Below are positions 11,014 to 22,597 of a stretch of 64,000 nucleotides of DNA, one piece after another. The position numbers and the translations under genes were made by a program. Every line of letters begins with the position of its first letter. Positions within the stretch are counted from its first letter, which is position 1. Origin of the DNA: Dallia pectoralis (lineage: Eukaryota; Chordata; Actinopteri; Esociformes; Umbridae); assembly GCA_029465975.1 (NCBI GenBank), contig CM055753.1:505535-569534 (forward strand). The letters are read 5' to 3'. Under the pieces are notes generated by a model. That model did no database searches, had not been told where the DNA came from, and worked only from the letters and a program-made list of their open reading frames with translations.

Positions 11014-12951
11014 ACATTTGTACACATTTCAAAATGAGTCTGACTCACAGACAGAGGACACACACTCTTATTCATGGTCTCAACCAACCTGTCAATCACA
11101 TAGAGCCAAAACTACCTTCAATCTAATGTATCATTGATTCTACAGGTTTTCATTGAGCGAGAGAAAGACTGAGCAGTGGCATATCATGTTCTATTATAGT
11201 GGGGTCGTTTTAATTTGTAAAGGCATCCATAACATCATTTGTGCAGCATGAGAACGGAAGCCATCACAACCCAACGTTTAAATTACTCAGCTTTTCTCGA
11301 GTCCTGAATAAAGCTACGTAAACCGGCATAGCATTTAAGGATGACATACTGTTCAATGAACTGAAAGCGAAATATATCTGTCAGACAACATGGCTATGAG
11401 AAGAATGTCTGCCTTAGGCCTGCAGAACCTGACATGCAAATTAACTTGGAGAGGAGAAGCCAACAGCCGTTCTCCCACAGTTAGCAGTGGCTCTCCACAG
11501 TTACTTCCTGATTGCCTGAAGTACTAGCTTGATCTGATCATGTGTGTGCTCTGTGACATTTGTGTGTGTTTGTCCAGTGTGTGTGTGTGTGTGTGTGTGT
11601 GAGCGCCTGAAGTGTCAGTTTAAGCTGTAACTGGTTAGCTGACTGAGGTCTCCAGGGACTCTTCTGTCTGTATGTCTGTCCTGTAAATAAAAGCTCAATG
11701 TGAACGTCCTTGACCAGAGCATCATCTCTATGCTGAAGCAGCCCTCCTTTTCAAGCAATACTTAACATCCGTCTCGACTCTCCGTGATCTTCTCCAAGGC
11801 CCCTTGGAGTCTGCTGCATTCATCCTGGAGCTTCTGGCATTTCCTTCATGTCCTGGAGCCCCTGTCAGAATCACAGTCTTACAGAGTAGGTCTTCAGTTT
11901 TGTAGCAGGGACGGTGGTTTGTGGAATTCCTCGGCCTGTACACAGACATGAATGGTGGGTGACTTTAAAACACAACAGCCCATTGATCTGGTTGTCTGTA
12001 TATCTGCATAATTTAAGCACAGCAATTAGAATGAATTCCAGCCCTGCTGCAGCCTTGGGCTAATTTGAAAATGGTCTGTTTTTAACAAGTCAAAGTTTGG
12101 CCTTTTCTCTTTGCACACATGTTTATTATGAAGCTAAATTAGACTAAGCACACGTTCGTATTTAGGGCGATGACCTTTAATATCTTTTTATTAACTGTCT
12201 TCTTTAGGGACAGTATGAGAGCTGGGTCGCCTTATCGGTTTGGGTGTTAGAAACAGGGACTTTTAGTTGACCACTATGCTCTCGCGCTGCTTTACACAGG
12301 TACTGTCACCATATCTATTTCGGAAAGGAATGATTTGCCGGATAATTTTCCGTTGCAAATGTCTCACTGTTTTTCCTCCCAAGGTCCTAGGCAGTATCGG
12401 GCGTGGCAGTCTGCATGTGTAATGGGGGAGGGGCTCCTTGCTTTACTAAGATTCTACATGGGTTTGTGTGCATGGGATACATTTGGTTTCCATTGCGATT
12501 ACCTTTACATCATCGCAAGCACCATTTCAAGAAGGCAGAGAATTTTATTAAATCCTCACAAAGCCATGTGAACTGTGTTTCACCTGCCCTGCTGAGGAGA
12601 AGACTGGCTTGTGTGAAGGTTACCCGTGGTTGTCTATGGCTTCGGTGATTCCTCCATGACAGACTAGACTCGACCGCTCTCTTGCCTCTGTCTGACCCTT
12701 CTAAGACTGCTCTCTGAGGTTTACTTCCTGTTTCAGAATGTTCCCTTCACATCCAAGTGACCAGACGCCTCTGTGATGCAGAGAGACATATTTCTGAGGA
12801 GACAGACCCCTGTTTTTGTTTCCGGGTTCTGTCTGGGGACAGACGTGTAGTGGCTATGTCGCTGCCTTTTAATAAACCGTCACCAATATCCCCCCTGGGA
12901 ATGAAGAGTGTAGGTGTGGAAACATCTAGATCCCTGGCTGTTCTCCCACGC

Positions 12952-12983
<32 letters not shown>

Positions 12984-13107
12984 ATGGCGCCTTTACAGAC
13001 GCTTCTCAGTCACACCTTGTATTTATAGAACTGTTGGGTCTTAAAAATACCCCCATATCTTCACAGTGGGATGAGGAGGATGGACCTCTCCACTATTATG
13101 TATCCCT
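11014..13107. other. Intronic sequence between the two 27-bp arrays
   Basis: This stretch has no supported exon. It contains a (GT)n run at 11577-11601 and another at 12955-12983. Confidence 0.5.
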
Positions 13108-13230
13108 ACACTCATCAGCCAACTCATTAGGTACACCTTGCTAGTACCGGGTTTGGACTCCCTTTTGCCTTCAAAACTGCCTTAATTATTCTTGCCTAGG
13201 TTCAACAAGGTGCTGGAAACATTCCTTAGA
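13108..13230. mobile_element. Fragment of an interspersed repeat, probably a DNA transposon end
   Basis: The stretch beginning CTCATCAGCCAACTCATTAG and continuing through GGTACACCTTGCTAGTACC looks like a dispersed family I associate with fish DNA transposon ends. It stops abruptly a few bases before the second 27-bp array. The family assignment is from memory and uncertain. Confidence 0.45.
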
Positions 13231-13235
13231 TGGAC

Positions 13236-15095
13236 GTGTGAGGTGGGTGTTCTGATAATAGGCGGGGTGGGGTGGGTGTTCTGATAATAGGGGGTGTTCT
13301 GATAATAGGGGGTGAGGTGGGTGTTCTGATAATAGGGGGTGAGGTGGGTGTTCTGATAATAGGGGTGTGAGGTGGGTGTTCTGATAATAGGGGGTGAGGT
13401 GGGTGTTCTGATAATAGGGGGTGAGGTGGGTGTTCTGATAATAGGGGGTGAGGTGGGTGTTCTGATAATAGGGGGTGAGGTGGGTGTTCTGATAATAGGG
13501 GGTGAGGTGGGTGTTCTGATAATAGGGGTGAGGTGGGTGTTCTGATAATAGGGGGTGAGGTGGGTGTTCTGATAATAGGGGGTGAGGTGGGTGTTCTGAT
13601 AATAGGGGGTGAGGTGGGTGTTCTGATAATAGGGGGTGAGGTGGGTGTTCTGATAATAGGGGGTGGGGTGGGTGTTCTGATAATAGGGGGTGAGGTGGGT
13701 GTTCTGATAATAGGGGGTGTGAGGTGGGTGTTCTGATAATAGGGGGGTGAGGTGGGTGTTCTGATAATAGGGGGGTGAGGTGGGTGTTCTGATAATAGGG
13801 GGTGAGGTGGGTGTTCTGATAATAGGGGGTGAGGTGGGTGTTCTGATAATAGGGGGTGAGGTGGGTGTTCTGATAATAGGGGGTGAGGTGGGTGTTCTGA
13901 TAACAGGGGGTGAGGTGGGTGTTCTGATAATAGGGGGTGAGGTGGGTGTTCTGATAATAGGGGGTGAGGTGGGTGTTCTGATAATAGGGGGTGAGGTGGG
14001 TGTTCTGATAATAGGGGGTGAGGTGGGTGTTCTGATAATAGGGGGTGAGGTGGGTGTTCTGATAATAGGGGGTGAGGTGGGTGTTCTGATAATAGGGGGT
14101 GAGGTGGGTGTTCTGATAATAGGGGGTGAGGTGGGTGTTCTGATAATAGGGGGTGAGGTGGGTGTTCTGATAATAGGGGGTGAGGTGGGTGTTCTGATAA
14201 TAGGGGGTGAGGTGGGTGTTCTGATAATAGGGGGTGAGGTGGGTGTTCTGATAATAGGGGGGGTGAGGTGGGTGTTCTGATAATAGGGGGGGTGAGGTGG
14301 GTGTTCTGATAATAGGGGGTGAGGTGGGTGTTCTGATAATAGGGGGGTGAGGTGGGTGTTCTGATAATAGGGGGTGAGGTGGGTGTTCTGATAATAGGGG
14401 GTGAGGTGGGTGTTCTGATAATAGGGGGTGAGGTGGGTGTTCTGATAATAGGGGGTGAGGTGGGTGTTCTGATAATAGGGGGTGGGGTGGGTGTTCTGAT
14501 AATAGGGGGTGTGAGATGGGTGTTCTGATAATAGGGGGTGAGGTGGGTGTTCTGATAATAGGGGGTGAGGTGGGTGTTCTGATAATAGGGGGTGAGGTGG
14601 GTGTTCTGATAATAGGGGGTGAGGTGGGTGTTCTGATAATAGGGGGTGGGGTGGGTGTTCTGATAATAGGGGGTGTTCTGATAATAGGGGGTGAGGTGGG
14701 TGTTCTGATAATAGGGGGTGAGGTGGGTGTTCTGATAATAGGGGGGGGTGAGGTGGGTGTTCTGATAATAGGGGGTGAGGTGGGTGTTCTGATAATAGGG
14801 GTGTGAGGTGGGTGTTCTGATAATAGGGGGTGAGGTGGGTGTTCTGATAATAGGGGGTGAGGTGGGTGTTCTGATAATAGGGGGTGAGGTGGGTGTTCTG
14901 ATAATAGGGGGTGAGGTGGGTGTTCTGATAATAGGGGGTGGGGTGGGTGTTCTGATAATAGGGGGTGAGGTGGGTGTTCTGATAATAGGGGGTGAGGTGG
15001 GTGTTCTGATAATAGGGGGGGGTGAGGTGGGTGTTCTGATAATAGGGGGGGTGAGGTGGGTGTTCTGATAATAGGGGGGGTGGGTGGGTGTTCTC
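13236..15095 (+). repeat. 27-bp minisatellite, array 2 (about 68 copies, homogeneous)
   Basis: Same unit as the array at 9815 (core GAGGTGGGTGTTCTGATAAT) but far more uniform. Uninterrupted identical copies occupy much of 13780-14260. A few copies carry GGGGTGGG or extra G. In + frame it encodes repeated GVLIIGGEV, an artefact of a stop-free 27-bp period. Confidence 0.97.
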
Positions 15096-15878
15096 CTTGT
15101 GTTGGTTGTTGATCTAGCTTGTTTGCATTTGATACTCTAGCCTTGATACTCTAGCCTTGTGTTTCCTCTTGATCCAACTCTAATCCCATTGTTTACAGCC
15201 TTAATCTAGTTGAAACCCAGACTGACACTGTATCATTAGATCCTTCAACCTGCTAGATAATTCCCTAATGAAGCTTATAATTCACCAGATTTGTTTTGGA
15301 GCCCCACATTCCACAGTCCTTCCTTGTGAAAACAGCATCAGCTACATGACAATAGCGTTATGATCAATGTATTACTAGATTATTGCCTATTCATATCCAT
15401 ACTGTAATACTGTTAATAGCCTGTATAAAAGTGTTCAAACAGCTGCCCTGATAAACGTGTGTGTTTGGATAGAGCTGGTGCTGATGCTGATGATGCTGGT
15501 AACCGTGGGTTACTGGGAGTCAGCGCATGCGATCTATAAATAGCATGTTGCTCTTGTTCTCCTCCGCTCTGCCTGCTTCTACTTTCAGCACATGAGCTCA
15601 GGCACGTGATCTAAAAATAGATGGCTGTGCTTACACGGAGCAACATGCAAAATATATGTCTGTATTTTGTCTTTTCCTCTCAGTGATTCCCCAGCAAAAT
15701 ATCATCATAACTGCCTGTCAGAACAGCAGCAAAACAGATAAAATACACGTTTAATTCTCTCATACCCCTTCTTTCTCTTCCTCTTTCCCCCTCGCTCTCT
15801 CTCGCTCGTTCTCTCTCTCACACTCTCTTGCTCGCTCGATCTCTCTCACTCACACTCACTTTCAGCCACACTCTCACA

Positions 15879-15914
<36 letters not shown>

Positions 15915-17910
15915 CTTGTGGTGTGTGTGTGTGTGTGTATAATTCTAATTTGCAACAGAGCAAACATAATTGCATTATTAGATTATGATGAACATTTAGG
16001 GAAGTGACATCATTTTAGTCAGGTTTTTTTTTTCTTACTCAACCCTGTGACTCAATGTTGCACTGTGTGTGTGTTTTGTCTTGTCATATTTGAGCTCCGG
16101 GCTAAGGTGGTCAGACAAACCGACACAGTCAGATGATTCATAGGATTTTCAGAACAGGACTCCCTCTAAATCTGATCCAGTAATCATGTTCTGCTGGCCC
16201 GCACTATTTCATTACATCCATATCATTCCACAGAGACCATATTATTACACCCATAAAGTAGGCCAGGCTGTTGGAGAGGGCCATAGGCGACTTGTCTGTT
16301 TGTTTGTACGTCTCTGTGTTAAATAAGGCTGCCTAAAGAACATTCTTACTTCTTTCCTCCAAGAGCCAATCATTCTTTGTTATTACTAACTGGCATTGTG
16401 TTTGTACGTTCCCTGTTCCACTCATGCTGAGATATTTTTACATGCATTTGTGAACATACTATTGTATGCTCATGATCAGTTAGTTGCCTCTGGGATTGGA
16501 ACTTGTATTCATTAGTAATTAGGTTTACTGTATATCTGTGTTAACGTCTGCACATCAACTGCCAACCTGTGTGAAAGCATATTCCCTTAGGGGCGTCCAT
16601 CCCAAGTGCAGTCACAGCAAAAACACTGTTCACAGTTGTCTGTTCCATACATGCAGTGTGCGCTGCAGGTGAATGAAGGCAGCAGGGGGCTTAAAACCCT
16701 TTCAAATGTGAATTAAATGCACATGGATTAATCTGGTCTCTCACAGGTGACGTGGATCTCATCTGCTGTTTCTGCTGTCCTGATCCACTCCTCCCTGCCT
16801 CCATTTCTCCTTATCTTTCCTCTCTTCTTCTGTCCTCTCTGCTCCTCTTTCTTTGCTCTTCTTCTGTCCTCTCTGCTTCTGTCCTCTGTCTGTCAGAGAG
16901 CCATGCAGGCAGCGAGGCTGTTATCTGCAGTGAGCACCGGGAAGTAATATGGTCTGAAGGTTGGAGGGAGGATGAAATAGGATTATGCCTGTAGACCCTC
17001 TATGGCGGACCCTGGCCCTCACAACCCCCCCGGACCGCTTGCAGAGCCAGTTATTAAATGCCTAATGGACTCCATTCTCTCCTGATAGGGCTTAAGTATT
17101 GCCACAATCAATTCAGAGGATGAGCGAAGAGGGGAAACGACGAGAGCATCAATACATCGATAGATTGATTGAAATAACGAGAGGAGATGTGTAGATGTGT
17201 AGATGTCCATTCATTATACAGATCATAAATGCTAACCTTAGTTCGTCACCTGTGATATCTCATTTATACCATTTTTGACAAAAAGGTGAATTTATTATAA
17301 TACCGCCACTTTTTAAATGACCCTGTTTGGAACTGCAGTGAGGCGGGAGCTATAATAATGAACTGACATTTGTTATTCACAAGCAATATCGGCAAATACC
17401 TCCAGTCAGAGGACTCACTCTGCATCATTCATAGGGGTGGAATAGTTTTTTTTTTTTTTTTACATATTCTATACACAAATAGTGCTGCATATTTTAAAAC
17501 CATTGTGTTTTTCTAATTGTTGATGTACCATTCACTAAAAGAAGCTATTTGGTGGCTTTATGTGTCTGTTTGATGATGATTGGAAGAGGAAAATGGTTTG
17601 AGAATCGGACATAAACTGCGTGCTGTTAATCTCCAAACGCGTGTGTGTGCCTGGGTGTCAGTTAGAAGCAAAAGCTTCTTGTTTGTCTTTGTTCAGGTCC
17701 TAATTGTGTTTTAATTCGTGCTGTCCTTTGTAGTGGAGGCCTGTGAAACCCTAATTGCATTTCTCTTCCTCCCTCACAAGCTCCCTCCCTCCTACACCTC
17801 TGATGTGGGTGTGTCGCTCGCATCATCCAGCAACACGAAGAGATGTAGATCCATATCCACCTTTAAGAAGGCTTTTCATTCCATTAATTCATTAAGAGAT
17901 GACGTTAGGT
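15096..17910. other. Intronic sequence between the 27-bp and 36-bp arrays
   Basis: No exon is supported. It contains a pyrimidine-rich CTCT/CACT tract (about 15770-15880), a CA/GT inverted pair (15884-15938) and a 17-T run near 17445. Sequence at 17700-17900 is rich in TAAT-type motifs and looks unique. Confidence 0.5.
15884..15938. repeat. (CA)n followed by (GT)n, inverted microsatellite pair
   Basis: About 14 CA units (15884-15912) are followed, after a spacer of roughly 8 bases, by about 9 GT units (15921-15938). The two arms are complementary, so the single strand can fold into a hairpin. Confidence 0.9.
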
Positions 17911-19868
17911 AATACAGTGTAACTAGCCTAACAGACTGTTGAACGTTGAACGTGATACAGTGTAACTAGCTGAACAGACTGTAGAAAGTGATACAGTGTA
18001 ACTAGCTGAACAGACTGTTGAACGTGATACAGTGTAACTAGCTGAACAGACTGTTGAACGTGATACAGTGTAACTAGCTGAACAGACTGTTGAACGTGAT
18101 AGAGTGTAACTAGCTGAACAGACTGTTGAACGTGATACAGTGTAACTAGCTGAACAGACTGTAGAAAGTGATACAGTGTAACTAGCTGAACAGACTGTTG
18201 AACGTGATACAGTGTAACTAGCTGAACAGACTGTTGAACGTGATACAGTGTAACTAGCTGAACAGACTGTAGAAAGTGATACAGTGTAACTAGCTGAACA
18301 GACTGTTGAACGTGATACAGTGTAACTAGCTGAACAGACTGTTGAACGTGATACAGTGTAACTAGCTGAACAGACTGTTGAACGTGATACAGTGTAACTA
18401 GCTGAACAGACTGTTGAACGTGATACAGTGTAACTAGCTGAACAGACTGTTGAACGTGATACAGTGTAACTAGCTGAACAGACTGTTGAACGTGATACAG
18501 TGTAACTAGCTGAACAGACTGTTGAACGTGATACAGTGTAACTAGCTGAACAGACTGTTGAACGTGATACAGTGTAACTAGCTGAACAGACTGTTGAACG
18601 TGATACAGTGTAACTAGCTGAACAGACTGTTGAACGTGATACAGTGTAACTAGCTGAACAGACTGTAGAAAGTGATACAGTGTAACTAGCTGAACAGACT
18701 GTTGAACGTGATACAGTGTAACTAGCTGAACAGACTGTTGAACGTGATACAGTGTAACTAGCTGAACAGACTGTTGAACGTGATAGAGTGTAACTAGCTG
18801 AACAGACTGTTGAACGTGATACAGTGTAACTAGCTGAACAGACTGTTGAACGTGATACAGTGTAACTAGCTGAACAGACTGTAGAAAGTGATACAGTGTA
18901 ACTAGCTGAACAGACTGTTGAACGTGATACAGTGTAACTAGCTGAACAGACTGTTGAACGTGATACAGTGTAACTAGCTGAACAGACTGTAGAAAGTGAT
19001 ACAGTGTAACTAGCTGAACAGACTGTTGAACGTGATACAGTGTAACTAGCTGAACAGACTGTTGAACGTGATACAGTGTAACTAGCTGAACAGACTGTAG
19101 AAAGTGATACAGTGTAACTAGCTGAACAGACTGTTGAACGTGATACAGTGTAACTAGCTGAACAGACTGTTGAACGTGATACAGTGTAACTAGCTGAACA
19201 GACTGTAGAAAGTGATACAGTGTAACTAGCTGAACAGACTGTTGAACGTGATACAGTGTAACTAGCTGAACAGAGTGTAGAAAGTGATACAGTGTAACTA
19301 GCTGAACAGACTGTTGAACGTGATACAGTGTAACTAGCTGAACAGACTGTAGAAAATGATACAGTGTAACTAGCTGAACAGACTGTTGAACGTGATACAG
19401 TGTAACTAGCTGAACAGACTGTTGAACGTGATACAGTGTAACTAGCTGAACAGACTGTTGAACGTGATACAGTGTAACTAGCTGAACAGACTGTAGAAAG
19501 TGATACAGTGTAACTAGCTGAACAGACTGTTGAACGTGATACAGTGTAACTAGCTGAACAGACTGTAGAAAATGATACAGTGTAACTAGCTGAACAGACT
19601 GTTGAACGTGATACAGTGTAACTAGCTGAACAGACTGTTGAACGTGATACAGTGTAACTAGCTGAACAGACTGTAGAAAGTGATACAGTGTAACTAGCTG
19701 AACAGACTGTTGAACGTGATACAGTGTAACTAGCTGAACAGACTGTTGAACGTGATACAGTGTAACTAGCTGAACAGACTGTTGAACGTGATACAGTGTA
19801 ACTAGCTGAACAGACTGTTGAACGTGATACAGTGTAACTAGCTGAACAGACTGTTGAACGTGATACAG
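17911..19868 (-). repeat. 36-bp minisatellite, about 54 copies, two main unit variants
   Basis: The unit contains GATACAGTGTAACTAGCTGA and then ACAGACTGTTGAACGT. The main variants differ at TTGAACG versus TAGAAAG; rarer ones have TAGAAAA or GATAGAG. The minus-strand frame is open for 670 codons (VSRSTVCSASYT repeats) only because the 36-bp period is a multiple of three and lacks stops. There is no codon bias or flanking gene structure to support a protein. Confidence 0.98.
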
Positions 19869-19947
19869 GGTTGTAAATCAAATCTGCAATGTTCATTGTT
19901 CTGCTGCAGCATTTCCCCTGTTCCCCAGTGCTCACTGTGCAACAAAT

Positions 19948-20000
19948 CGCGCGCGCGTGCGTGCGTGCGTGCGTGCGAGCGTGCGTGCGTGCGTGCGAGA
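19948..20000 (+). repeat. (GC)n/(GTGC)n microsatellite
   Basis: A short run of GCGC followed by GTGC tetramers, with one GAGC interruption. It resembles on a small scale the giant tract at 53.8-54.35 kb. Confidence 0.9.
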
Positions 20001-20167
20001 GAATTCATCATTCGGAGGGTTGTGTGTGGCTGCATGACTGTTTGTGTGCTCTCTGACTACACACACACACACACACCACCACTTCAAACACATGCTTACG
20101 CAGATACAGCTTTGGTGGGAGCAGTAAAATTAGCTATGAACCCAGGATGAATGTATAAACATCAACC

Positions 20168-22597
20168 AGTGTGGTATTACCAGGGGATAGAACCAAGTGT
20201 CATGCTACCAGGGGATAGAACCAAGTGTCATGGTACCAGGGGATTGAACCAAGTGTCATGGTACCAGGGGATAGAACCAAGTGTCATGGTACCAGGTGAT
20301 AAAACAAAGTGTCATGGTACCAGGGGATAGAACCAAGTGTCATGGTACCAGGGGATAAAACCAAGTGTCATGGTACCAGGGGATAGAACCAAGTGTCATG
20401 GTACCAGGGGATAGAACCAGGTGTCATGGTACCTGGGGATAGAACCAGGTGTCATGGTACCAGGGGATAGAACCAGGTGTCATGGTACCAGGGGATAAAA
20501 CCAAGTGTCATGGTACCAGGGGATAGAACCAAGTGTCATGGTACCAGGGGATTGAACCAAGTGTCATGGTACCAGGGGATAGAACCAAGTGTCATGGTAC
20601 CAGGTGATAAAACAAAGTGTCATGGTACCAGGGGATAGAACCAAGTGTCATGGTACCAGGGGATAAAACCAAGTGTCATGATACCAGGGGATAGAACCAA
20701 GTGTCATGGTACCAGGGGATTGAACCAAGTGTCATGGTACCAGGGGATAGAACCAAGTGTCATGGTACCAGGTGATAAAACCAAGTGTCATGGTACCAGG
20801 GGATAGAACCAAGTGTCATGGTACCAGGGGATTGAACCAAGTGTCATGGTACCAGGGGATAGAACCAAGTGTCATGGTACCAGGTGATAAAACAAAGTGG
20901 ATAGAACCAAGTGTCATGGTACCAGGGGATAAAACCAAGTGTCATGATACCAGGGGATAGAACCAAGTGTCATGGTACCAGGGGATAGAACCAGGTGTCA
21001 TGATACCAGGGGATAGAACCAAGTGTCATGGTACCAGGGGATAGAACCAGGTGTCATGGTACCAGGGGATAGAACCAAGTGTCATGGTACCAGGGGATAA
21101 AACCAAGTGTCATGGTACCAGGGGATAGAACCAAGTGTCATGGTACCAGGGGATAGAACCAGGTGTCATGGTACCAGGGGATAGAACCAAGTGTCATGGT
21201 ACCAGGGGATAAAACCAAGTGTCATGGTACCAGGGGATAAAACCAAGTGTCATGGTACCAGGGGATAGAACCAAGTGTCATGGTACCCGGGTAGAGAACC
21301 ACATGTCTTGGTACCAGTGGATAAAACCAAGTGTCATGGTACCCGGGTAGAGAACCAAGTGTCGTTGTACCAGGGGATAGAACCAAGTGTTGTTGTACCG
21401 GGGGATAGAACCAAGTGTTGTTGTACCGGGGGATAGAACCAAGTGTTGTTGTACCGGGGGATAGAACCAAGTGTTGTTGTACCAGGGGATAGAACCAAGT
21501 GTTGTTGTACCAGGGGATAGAACCAAGTGTTGTTGTACCAGGGGATAGAACCAAATGTCATGGTACCAGGGGGTAAAACCAAGTGTCATGGTACCAGGGG
21601 ATAGAACCAAGTGTCATGGTACCAGGGGATAGAACCAAGTGTCATGGTACCCGGGTAGAGAACCAAGTGTCGTTTTACCGGGGAATAGAACCAAGTGTTG
21701 TTGTACCGGGGGATAGAACCAAGTGTTGTTGTACCGGGGGATAGAACCAAGTGTTGTTGTACCGGGGGATAGAACCAAGTGTTGTTGTACCAGGGGATAG
21801 AACCAAGTGTTGTTGTACCAGGGGATAGAACCAAGTGTTGTTGTACCAGGGGATAGAACCAGGTGTTGTACCAGGGGATAGAACCAAATGTCATGGTACC
21901 AGGGGGTAAAACCAAGTGTCATGGTACCAGGGGATAGAACCAAGTGTCATGGTACCAGGGGATAAAATCAAGTGTCATGGTACCAGGGGATAGAACCAAG
22001 TGTCATGGTACCCGGGTAGAGAACCAAGTGTCGTTTTACCAGGGAATAGAAACAAGTGTTGTTGTATCAGGGGATAGAATCAAGTGCTGTTGTACCAGGG
22101 GATAGAAGCAAGTGTTGTACCGGGGGATAGAACCAAGTGTTGTACCGGGGGATAGAACCAAGTGTTGTACCAGGGGATAGAACCAAGTGTTGTACCAGGG
22201 GATAGAACCAAGTGTTGTACTGGGCGATAGAACCAAGTGTTGTACCGGGGGATAGAACCAAGTGTTGTACCAGGGGATAGAACCAAGTTTTGTACCAGGG
22301 GATAGAACCAAGTGTTGTACCGGGGGATAGAACCAAGTGTTGTACCGGGGGATAGAACCAAGTGTTGTACCAGGGGATAGAACCAAGTGTTGTACCAGGG
22401 GATAGAACCAAGTGTTGTACTGGGGGATAGAACCAAGTGTTGTACCGGGGGATAGAACCAAGTGTTGTACCAGGGGATAGAACCAAGTTTTGTACCAGGG
22501 GATAGAACCAAGTGTTGTACCGGGGGATAGAACCAAGTGTTGTACCGGGGGATAGAACCAAGTGTTGTACCAGGAGATGAACCCAGTGTAGTGGTAC
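20168..22597 (+). repeat. 28-bp minisatellite changing to a 25-bp unit, about 90 copies
   Basis: The left part (20168 to about 22095) is built from a 28-bp unit with core GGTACCAGGGGATAGAACCA. From about 21360 the CATGGTACC segment becomes TTGTTGTACC. From about 22095 the unit loses 3 bp and becomes 25 bp, with core TGTACCGGGGGATAGAACCA. In the 25-bp section an eight-unit (200-bp) pattern repeats. The last copies are degenerate and are interrupted by the hAT element at 22598. Confidence 0.97.

Noticed and set aside
9753..11099. Three overlapping proline/histidine-rich minus-strand ORFs (410-448 codons)
   Set aside because: All three frames are open because of indels in the 27-bp array, which is a hallmark of repeat DNA and not coding sequence.
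17923..19935. 670-codon minus-strand ORF of VSRSTVCSASYT repeats
   Set aside because: It is the translation of a 36-bp minisatellite. Its ends coincide with the array, and nothing outside resembles a gene.
13236..22597. CRISPR-like arrays of direct repeats
   Set aside because: Units are contiguous with no unique spacers, the genome is eukaryotic, and no cas genes are present.
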